A DNA stretch of 64,000 bases from Pardosa pseudoannulata. Taxonomy: Eukaryota; Arthropoda; Arachnida; Araneae; Lycosidae. The stretch spans positions 59,307,730 through 59,371,729 of the forward strand of contig CM063498.1 in the NCBI GenBank assembly GCA_032207245.1. Reading direction: 5' to 3'. The notes under the pieces are model-generated. The model saw only the letters and a program-made list of their open reading frames with translations. It was not told where the DNA came from and did not search any database. Positions 36,901-48,435 of the stretch are shown piece after piece. Both the position numbers and the translations under genes were made by a program. Position 1 is the first letter of the stretch. Every line of letters begins with the position of its first letter.

Positions 36901-37868
36901 ATGAATCTGAACATTGCATACATTTCAAAAAGTCATTTGTGATTTTTTTTAATAAATAGTAGAGTGAGTATAAATTTATAATTAAAATACAAACACATTA
37001 TATCAATTTCAACACAAACAAAATCTAGATATTACATTTTCTCAAATTTATACAACATTATTTCCATTGCCATCAAGAACAGGTTCTATATACATAAAAC
37101 TGGTTAATGTATATTTACTCTTTTCCTGTTACGCTTCTTGTTTGTTTTAATTTATAAGCCTAAGTTATTCAACAAGCTTTTGCTACTTCTAAAATTAACA
37201 TTGAATCAAAAATGCACAGGCAATTCTGTTATATGTATATGTACATATCAATTTATATTAAGATAATTTTACAAAACTTCTTCATTCATTTTTATAAATT
37301 ATTTAATAAAGAAACTTTAATGTAAGATAGTAAGATTGTTTTGATTAAAATAATTCATGAGATGAATCTCTTTTGAATGTGAATATGAAATGATAGATAT
37401 TTTATATACAAAAGAAGGTAAATGTTTAGGAAAGTTAATAAAAAGGTTTTTATACAATGGTGATCTTTAAAACCATACATTATGGTGGTTTTAATACATA
37501 ATCAAAGTATTTTGTTTCAAGAATGTTTTTTAATATTTTCAACTACAATATAAAAATACCTTTTCTAATTTTTTATTTAAACATTACTTCTATCTCTCTC
37601 TGTATAAAACATGATACTGCAACAGTAAATATGTTTGTGTGCATAAATAGATATGTTTAACATGTTGTTAGTGTTTACAAACAGAATAGGTGTGGTAGTA
37701 TTAATAAAGCATTTATACATTTGAAGTACGTTAAGATAAATTGTACCCATGGAATCCGAATTCCCAAAATAATTAAAAGTATTTCCCAAAATAAAAATAT
37801 TGATATGCTGTGAATTTTCGTGAGATTGTCGAACTGTTCTTTGGTGAATCAGGGTAAGAGATATTATA

Positions 37869-37902
<34 letters not shown>

Positions 37903-40866
37903 AGATTGATAAAATTATCCTAAAGGTCGAGTAGAAATAAATATTAAAGACTAGAAAATTTTAAAATACCAGCCAAATGCAATCTGAAAATAAAAAGTGC
38001 TTACTAATAAAATGTCAACATTGAAACTTCATGAACTGTGAACGTCACTACCAGTCACAGAGCGTTTTGAAGTTATGTGGTTTTTTCTTAACTTTAAAAT
38101 TAACTTTAAAAATGATGGATTCGTTTTTTTTTTTTTTTTTAACATTTTTGAGAGCATTTTTATAATTAACAAGTGTGGAATTATCAAAAAATTAATAAGT
38201 TGTTTCATTCCCCACTTGTACAAATTCCTCATTGTCAACAGTACTATTGGCAAGCTGTAGGCTGTTCAAAGGGGGGCAATAGCTGGAGAATAAGTTAATG
38301 ATATTATTACAATGTTATGTTAATAAAATTTGACATGTTAAATAGATGTCTTTTTATTTTTAAATCGCTAGTAATATAAGTCCTTGGTGCTTCAGTCTTA
38401 CTTTTTTGAAGCCCCGACTAACAGTGCCAATCTCTGTTTTAGAGACCAAGAGTTCTGGGGTGCAAAGCATATGTCCTAGTTTGAGGGATCCACCTTTAGT
38501 GGAACCCTCAGCATTTAAATGAATAAGTAAGTCCTCTTTAGTTTATGGCAAGTTTCTCAAGAGCAGGTCACTGTGATCAGATTTTAATTCTACCCAAACC
38601 CAAGGAAACACAACCCCATAAACATCTAAGAAAAGAGTTCAGTGGCTAAAGCTGAATATCCTGCATCTCCCAAGAGGGGTCAGGACTACTCCACATCACA
38701 TTAAGATGCCTACTGAGGACACATTAATCTGTAAGAAGGTGAACACCCTTACTCAAGCCATTCCTATGCAGCTTCAAAAGCTCCTTATGGCACACATGAG
38801 ATAAATGTTTGAGCTGTACCAGTTTACATAATGAAATATAAAAATGAATAGTGTTTCTGTCAGACTAGGGAACAATACCAAGAACAGGTTAAGGACCAAT
38901 AAAAGATATTCTGGATCCTTTCCTAGCTAGCTCATTGTCCTGAATCCCCATATGATTAGGCACCAGTAGTTATTGATCTTGCTACACAAAACAAGATCTG
39001 ACATCACCTCATAGAACTTCAAAACCAAAGCAGAGATGACACAATCTCAATGTTTAGCTCTGTAGCATTCTTGGTCCTCATTACTAACTGAAAGGAGAAA
39101 AGCTGAGTCAACCCTGGCCAGCCTGAGAATAGAACCTTGGATCTGTCTGTCACTAGGTAATGCAAAGCACAACCTCAACACAACAACACTGGGGATTTTC
39201 TGTTATATTTAGATCTACATTAAGTATAAGTTATATATTTTTCTAATGGTGGTATAGAATCCCCTGGGAAAAAAAAAAGTTATAGGTTTAGGGGTTTTGT
39301 AAGTTGATGCAGTTTGGAGACCACCAATTTAAGTTAAATAAGATTTACCACAGTAAGCCATATTAGTATCAAAGTAATAAGTAAGCTGTATTAAATTTCC
39401 CATACTTAAAAAAAAAAAAACAACTTTTATAGTAAGGTTTGTATAGCAATTAAAAGATTCTAAATCTTTATCTTTTTTGGTTGGAATTAAAATTATTATA
39501 AAGTTATTTCAAGCATTTAATTAATTTTTATTTTATCAGGTGTCTTGTTACATGGACCTCCTGGATGTGGCAAAACCATGATAGCTAAAGCTACTGCAAG
39601 AGAAGCAGGTAAAACCTCATTTTATTAATTTGTAAATTGATTGTGAGATTTTTTATCCAACTGCTGAGAATTTTTTCTAATTAAATTATAGGAGCTCGCT
39701 TTATAAATTTGGAAGTATCAGCTTTGACTGATAAATGGTATGGAGAAAGTCAGAAATTAGCTGCTGCTGTATTTTCATTGGTAGGTAATATTTTAGAAAT
39801 TAATTACTCTGAATATGTGGTAATTGTACAGTACTAATTTTTTTCTCTTAATTTTAGGCACTCAAAATCCAACCTTGTATTATTTTTATTGATGAAATTG
39901 GTGAGTTTAACAAATATATTTTGAATCATACTTTAATTCAAAACATATTTAGGTTTTATACTTTTCAATAGTTCTTTAAATAGCATTTTTCAAAAATATT
40001 TTTTTATTGTTTCTATTAATTTTATCTATTAAAACGGTTAGATTTGTGATAAATTAGGATTTGAATGTTATTATACAAAATAAGAATTCTTTAAAATACT
40101 AGTTTATGAAGTAGCAGCTGTGAAAAAGTTAGTGTTAATGAATTGTTTGTAGGACATCTCCCTGTACACTCATAGAACATTTAGGATAAATCTGTGTCAG
40201 GGTTAAAGCATTTGGGTGGCAAAAGTACTTATTTATAACATGTTTTCAGATATCCGTTTCTTAAAGTTTTGTATGTTTAAATAGTATTTGTTAATAGTAC
40301 TTATATTGCATGTGGAGTTTTAGAGAAAGTATGGCATAATTTAAAAGTAAATATATCTATATTTTTTCCTTTTGGGTTTTAGATTCATTCCTAAGGTCAA
40401 GAGATTCCTTTGATCATGAGGCTACTGCTATGATGAAAGCACAATTCATGAGTTTATGGGATGGTCTCATAACTGATGCAGACTGTCAAGTTATAGTTAT
40501 GGGAGCCACTAACAGACCTCAAGATGTAGATAGAGCTATTCTTCGAAGGATGCCTGCAATGTTTCATATTGGTTTGCCTGTAAGTATAAGACTGATAGAG
40601 ATCATGAAACTTTTATTTTCTAATTATTGATTTGGGATTAAATAAATAGATGTTTATGTTAAACAGAATCTTCTGCTAGTCTTAACTCTTTGTTTGTATG
40701 TTAAATCTCGTCTGTGAGATTTGATTCAATATGACTCTGCTAAGTTAATTTGTGAAAAATTAATGGAAATCAGTAATGAGATAAATTCTGTTTGCTACCT
40801 CTTTATATAGGAATCCTAAAGATAAAATCCAATCTAAAGCAACACCAGTGTTTGAACCCCTCTCTC

Positions 40867-40903
<37 letters not shown>

Positions 40904-43900
40904 CAAAGCTCTGCTGAACATTTTTTCCAATACCGGTTGTCAGAGTAGTATATGTTTTCACTCATCTTTAAAAGCAAAAAAAAAAAAAAAAAAAAACCCT
41001 AAAATATTATGCAAGTATTAATATTAAATATCAATTCTTAAATATAACCAACTTTTGCTCGTATGTAATACTATAGTCATAATGTATAAGACTCAGAAAA
41101 ACCCAAATATTCTGCAAGTATTAATATTGGCATGAGATTTTTTTTAAAAAAAGCATGTAACTAAAATTCTGTGGTTATGTAATTCAATAGAAAATGTTGA
41201 CCAATGTAAAATATTGTGAATCTTGGGAAAGATAGAAATTTTAGATAGTCAAATCAGGAGTAGAGGTTCTAGCACAGAGGTTTCAAACTAGCTGGTTGCA
41301 CATGACCTGTGATGTCAATTTTGTTGTGTGTGAGATCTTTTTGAAAAAGAAAACAATTTGTTGCTCCATAGTGATTTACTTTGATGAAATTTATTAGAAA
41401 AGCAGAAACAATCATTCAAAGTGGAACTTATTTAGGATTTAAAATAATTCAATGTGACCTGACTTCAGATGACAATTTAAAGGAAGTTTTTTGCACACAT
41501 TTATAAATATAGAAGCCTTGATATTATATTTAAAAAAGAAGCTGCTCTTGTGATGCACAAAAATCATATTATATACTTTTGTATCATAAAACTACTAATA
41601 ATTGAGATAAAAAGGAAGGACATTTAATATAAGATTTTGGACTAAAGCATAAAATCAAGTTATTTTATTTATCTTCCTGTTAAATTATAAATAGAATATT
41701 AAATGTTGTGTAAAGTGATATTTTGGATTTCATTTTCTGTGCTACTATTTTGCTACTAAAATGGTTATGTTGATATTTTTGCTACTTTCTTTGATTTTGA
41801 AGGCAAACAACTATTTTCAAATGATTTTTAGAGTGGCAACCCTGTAAGATGCATGTTGATAAACACTAAAATGTTATCCTTATGTCTTGGAGATAGTTTG
41901 TAATAACCACCCCCCACTTTTGGGGCCACGTTGTAATAACACACTGTTTTGGTACGTTATGCTTGCGTGTGACTTCCCCGCCTACTTTATGGGGGTAGGT
42001 ATGTTCTTAGATTGCCGTTGGGATGCATGGGCTAAATAAATCTTCCAAAGTTTAGATGGACAACTCAAATTTATTTACAAAACAAAATTGATGAAAAATT
42101 AAAGAAAATCAAAATGATATATTTCTGAGTCTCTGGGCCTATTCTATCCAGATTATATGGCTGAGCATATCATATCCAGAATACAACCATCGTGTTCTCT
42201 CACATTGAAACGAGAGGTGTCTCCAAGTTGCAGGCCAAAATCCAACTGTTTTTCTTCACATCTCTCCCTTTCCTCAGGGGTGGGGGTATCCACATTTCTC
42301 GCAACTTGATCCCTGCCAAAAAGAGAAGTTCTTTCATTCAGATATACTGCTGGCCTGCAAAAACATAACTGAGCGCATCAGAAGAATCTGTGCATCTCCA
42401 GTTTCAAGGAACGCTGAGTAAAAAGGGTCAATGGGGGCAATTTTGCCGAAAACAAGAAAGGCATATACATGTGAACACTGGTCGTGCGGTCCAAATTTCT
42501 TACATAGTTTGTAATTAAATAATAAACTGTTAAAAGACTAAAAATAATCTTAATGTTCAATAAATCATTTTTCAAAAAAATAAAAGCACATGTATTACTT
42601 GCTTTTCCTTGCTTTAAAATAAGTTTTAAAATGTTGTTTTACAGACTTAACTATTTTAACAATGTTTGACAAAAACATGATAGCATTCTAGGATCAATAA
42701 ACTGTCATTAACAATTGTCACTTTTGGTTCAAGTAGGATTTTTTTATTGTACCTGAAATATATTTATTGTTTTCAGAATCAGATGCAGAGAGTAGGAATC
42801 TTAAAGCTAGTTTTGGAAAATGAATTTGTAAGTAGTATTTTGTTCTTATTTCTATATTTCTTGTTATTGTAATTTTGTTTCTGCTGCATGAAGATCTAAA
42901 TTTTATTAGCTTGTCTCAAACCTACAAAAATAATTTTAATTAATGTATAGGTGATTCTAATCATGATTATGTTGGCTGAAAAATATTTTATATACTTATT
43001 TCAGTCTGTAAGAAAATCTAGAAAGTTTCTTTTTAATTATATACTTATGTTTTTATTAGGCCTCCAAGTCTGTAAGAGATCATGCATGGTATGTTTTACA
43101 CACTTGTAAAATCAATAATCATCTATATATATATATAAATGAATTTGTGTCTGTCTGTCTGTACTCAATAGACTCAAAAACCATGCATCCAATCACCGTG
43201 AAAATTTGGGAAATTCTTAGGTATATCCCTGGGAAGGTTTTTGTAAATTTTTAACGTTCGAAATCCATTCCTTCCCCCTTTTTCGAGCATTTCATGTCAT
43301 TATTCCAAGCATTTTTTCCCCTGGTTAAAGGCAAACGATTAATTTTTTAATTTATCGCATCATAACTAAGTGAAAGAAGCAATATTTCTAGCAATGTGAC
43401 ATCATTCCATTAATTCCATGTAATTGTTTTAAGCGCGATTTTCCTAGGTTAAAAGCAGGAAATTAAAATTATCAATTTATCACTTAATAAATCGGTGAAA
43501 ACGATATTTTTCTATCATTATGACGTCATTCCTTTAAATATCTTATTTATTCATTTCTTATTTTATGTTATTAAACATTGTCTGCGTAGTATCAATTCGA
43601 TTTGACCTGGAAATTTAGATATAAAGTGATTTAATTTTCATTTCTATGTGACGCAAATTATAGCATTTTTATATGAGAACTAATTTTAAATTTAATTCTT
43701 GGTTAATTTTTACGTTACAATGAAATGTTTATCAACAATATTCTAACAACAAAAAGTACAAATTTCAGTGACCCTCATAGGCAAATAAAAACATCATTCA
43801 TTATTCACGAAAAAAAATCTTTGTTTAAAAGTAATATATTAAGTTCACCTTAACAAAGTATGGGCACACTTGCTAGTTCGATATAAAAATATTCATGAAT

Positions 43901-46900
43901 AGATACTACTTGGGGCAGTTTACTCATGTGGCTGAAGAATGGAGTACTAAATTCTCAAGATGAATTTTTCCTTCGAAATTTCCATGACACTCACTCTTGC
44001 ACAAATTGTTTAATATCTTATATTTAATGATTATGCTATTTTGTAGTCCATTTACTTTTCTCTACTGCTTCTTTCTCATTTTTTAAAAGAGTATTTCTAG
44101 AAAATGTTTTGGGATTATTCTAAAATTATCCTACCTTGAAATGGGGAGAAGTTAAGATTTTTTGGACACCCATCCACATATATACCTATACTTGTGTGTG
44201 TTTGGCCAAAAGTATGGAAGGACAGTAAACACCAATAACTTTTTTAATTATAGGAATGTTTCATTGCAGTAAATTGTATATGTCAGGATAAACTCAAAAT
44301 TTTACTATAATAGTCAGTTTCTTTTATTTCCATACTTCCAGCTGCACATCTAATCATTTTTTTCAGTTTAAAAAGCCGAGAGTGTTACAAAGGTGTTCTT
44401 CAGAAATATTTTCTATTCAATGACAGATCTTATGCTTGTAGTCTTCAATACTTCTAAGTTTGTCAGCATAAAACATTGTCCCATTGTTATCAGTTGCAAG
44501 ATGTAAGAATCTTGGAGGCCAAGATGAGTTCTCTATGGCCAATCCACCTCCAAAGACATCATTAATGAACTCTTGCACTTGAATTGCAAAGTTTAGGGGA
44601 GCACTGTCATGCTTCAGATAGATATCATTTACAATCCTCAGTCTCATCAAATACAGCACTAAAAATGTTTATAGTATGCTGAGATATGTGTCACCAGTTC
44701 ACTTTGATGCCTTCTTGAAAAAACAAAAGCCCAATGAAATGCTGCATTGTCTCACTATACCTCACATTAACTTTTGAAGTGTATTGTTAATGTCTCAAAT
44801 TTGTGAGTGTTATCCAATTTTCAAGTTCAAGTTATAATGGTTGACTTTACATGATTCACAAAATCAGTTCATTTGAGTAAAGAATAGATGGTAGGAGCAC
44901 ATCACCTTATAACTGTTTCAGCATGAGTTCTGAAAATTCTATTCTGATGTCATTGTTTTCTTTTGCCAATGTGTGCATAAATTTTCAGTTTGTAAGTGTT
45001 TTGCTTTAATGTTCTTCAGAATTGTTCTATATAGCAAAGATTTAGGCTCCAATAATTACTGTCGAGGCTGATTTTGGTATGAATTTCTGTAGATTATTCT
45101 GCGCACTTCTCTTAATTGCATTAATGACGCTAGTTCTCGGGTGGAAGTTTCCTGGCATATATGCCATGCTTCCCGCTGTCTTGAATTTACTATGTCATTT
45201 CAATATCATGAACTCAGCTGGAGGTTTTTATATAAAAACCTTGTTTGAAACATTCTCTTAACCAAAACAGAAGGGCAACCATAGCATGCATGGCAGTTTC
45301 TTCTGTAAATTTTCCATATTTAAATTTGTCATTTATATGCTTGCTTTATTCCATCAGTGATGTGAATAAAATAAAATTGTCAACATCCCTGGTAAAAGTA
45401 CATTTTTTAAAAAAAACTTTCCAATGCATAAAAAAATAAATTGGTAATTAATCAAATGAAAATCTTTCCTTTTGGAAACTGACGTTTACTAATTGATTCA
45501 CGTGTAAATGGTTTTATTATAACATTGTTCATATTTTTACAAAAACAGAAAAAGTTTCAGTTTGCTGTAGTAAATTTATAATTTTACTACTGGCAAGTTG
45601 TAATAGTCTGCATCTTTGTTGAGGTCCGGCTATCAGGGATTGTAGGCTTCATAAAAATCCTGAAATTATTTAAAAAAAAAAAGTCCTAAATATGCTTGCT
45701 CGTCTTCAAAATCCATCAGTTTTCACCCATTGAGACTAATTTTTTATGCTTCATCTTCGTACCATGCTTCTCGAAGGGTAGCTACTATTCTTTGAGGTAG
45801 TAAATACATAATATTAAAAATTTTTTAGTAAAATTTTGTGTCATCCCCCCCTAAGATGTTAACAAATTTATTTTTCTTTCTCTCTCTCTCTCCCTTTTTT
45901 TTTTTTTTTTTTTTTTTTTAATAAATGTAATATGTAAAATGGTAAACCCTATCAGAAATGTACTAACTATTTATATGTTATCAATGTATATATATATATA
46001 TATATAAGGGGTCCTCTAACAGCTATAATGCTTGTAAAGTCTATTGGCACTTCAAGCTCACACTTTCTCGTTTCCCCAGTCATCGGTTACTATGGTAGCG
46101 ACCAAGAAGGAGGTGCATTCACACTTATTTTCAACACTTCAGTTGAGGATTTGATTCCGTTCAGACGACTTGCTTTTCTCTCTTCTCGTATATAATTATT
46201 TTGCTCTTATCTGATATTACCCTGTCATTTTTTATCTTTTTGTTCATTATTTTATTTAAATTTTGCTTTATATTTATATATTTTTACTTCGTAAAACATT
46301 TCCTGTAATGGCTAGTTTTGATCTTAGAAAACAGTCCAAAATACTGGTATTTAACGTATACAGCTACTTGAAAGGTCTTGTTGAATCCAATCCGGATGCT
46401 ACAGTTTTGGAATTATTTTCTCAGACTCAACAAGCAACTGCTGATGTCTGTGGTATTTCCAAAAGAACAGTTCAAATTACTCATAAATTTTTATGTGTAA
46501 AGTATTAAGTGTTCTTCAAAGAGTATTATAAATAAAAATACTTTCATCATGCACCTAGAGCCCTTACGATGCATGACACCCCTTAATGTAGCGGGAAAAA
46601 AGAGTAAAGTCATTCCCCAACTGTCGTTACCATAGTTACTCGTGGTCATCGGGGAAAAATCAGTGACCTTGAAGTGCCTATAGAGTTTACACAGAGTATA
46701 ATACCCCCTCAATTACTCTGAAAAGTGTGGATTTAAGAAAATTTTCTACTTGCCAAATTTAGTGAATAAAGCACCAATTTTTTTTTTTTTTTTTTTTAGA
46801 AATTTAAACATATGTTTAAACTTTAAAATACATGCAATATTTTAGCTCATTGATGTGTGTATATATACACATGTAAAATATGCGTGTGTAGAAACATTTA

Positions 46901-48337
46901 CAAATAATATTCTGAAAACCAAAAATCATTTTCAGTTTTTATGCCAAATTTTATATATATGGGTTGCTAGGTTTTTGCACAACACTTTCTACTAATCTAT
47001 AGTACAGTTGTGGGAGTGAGTACATTTACTTTAATTTTGTTTATAGCTTTCAGAAGACGTTGACTTGGATCATATTAGTAGGCTGACTGAAGGGTTTTCT
47101 GGTAGTGATTTGAGAGAATTATGCCGTAATGCTGCTCTGTACAGGGTAAGAGATTATTGTAAAGAGGAAAGCAGGCTGGAATCGCAGCCAGAAAGGTAAA
47201 TATTTTCTTTTCTTCCTCTTGTCTGTAAAAGTTACCCCATTTTTACAATTGGAATGTGTTACAGTAGAAATATATATATATATTAGCAGAACTTCATGTA
47301 TTCCTACTTTTTGATTTTAGTTTTTTCTTGAATGGTATAAGTTCTAAATCCTAATCAAAAACATGTAGTTCCTTGAAGTACCTCGCAAGAAATATTGCAT
47401 TTTTTCCTAAAAGTGAATATATTATTCTTTTCACAACACAAGTATGACATCAGGCTCAATAACTCTCAGTTTATCAATTTGTCATTTGTATACAACATTT
47501 TTTAAAAATCCGATAAGTATTTTTTATATCCCAAAGCTCAGTGACTAGTAAGTCTCAATAAAAACAAAAATAAATTCTTTATCCAAAATTCTGGCCATGT
47601 TGAGCTGAAAGTGAACTAAGTAAACTGTGTGTAGGCTGTAAACTGCACAATAATTATTGCAAAAGAAGGTCCATTTACTCAGGCCCAAGAACTAAAGATA
47701 AACCAGTGTAAACTGCACAGTTTAACTGATTAGGCTGCTTAGCTGTTTGTGTTCAGGGTTCCCACGGTCCTTAAAAGTCCTTAAGAACTCCTTAATTTTT
47801 AAGGGCCCTTAAAAATACTTAATTTTTGTCAAAGGTACTTAAAAACTCGGCCGAATGGTTAGGGTGCTGGCCTTCAGAACCGGAGTTCGTGGGTTCGAAT
47901 CCCACTATGGCATGGATGTTCGTAGCCGTTCGGAATCGGCTTTAAGCAGTAGGTTCCGGTCTCATTAGCCCTCGTGTTGCAAAAAGTAGACCGTAGCGCT
48001 CCAAAACCAAACCAAACCTTAAAAACTCCTTAATTTTTAAATTGGAATGCGATCAATTTCTCCCTCGATGAGATCCACAGTCTCATGTGATTTCCTATCA
48101 GTTTTCTTATATGACAAATATATAATCTTTTGTATACCTTTAAAGGTTTAAGTATAAAGTCAGCTGCCCTTTCCTAATAGCTAACAGTCATGCAGATTTT
48201 AATTAAACGAAGCATGGAGGATGGGGGTTTGTAGATATTTCAGTTACTTATGGAAGTTTAATTTTCCTTGCATTGAATGCAATAGAAAAGTCTAAGACTT
48301 TCTTCTTTCTCAGGCAGTGCCATGTATAATCAGCCAG

Positions 48338-48435
<98 letters not shown>

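Larger units (their letters stand above)
33934..39539 (+). other. ATAD1: ATAD1 intron (5.6 kb)
   Basis: Holds a tRNA-like degraded element (34395-34500), T and A homopolymer tracts, a perfect hairpin (35515-35549), a 3' SINE scrap (35763-35845) and a long family-2 SINE (38384-39165). Short open frames inside it are not supported as genes. Confidence 0.9.
42828..47046 (+). other. ATAD1: ATAD1 intron (4.2 kb) rich in transposons
   Basis: Contains a Helitron (43122-43876), a DDE transposase remnant (44417-44659) and a long-TIR DNA transposon (46008-46708). T tracts and short (TA)n runs fill part of the rest. Confidence 0.85.

Noticed and set aside
41895..42500. GC-richer segment in an ATAD1 intron as an LTR or exon
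   Set aside because: It has repeated GTAATAAC motifs and an AATAAA, but no defined ends, duplications or coding frame.
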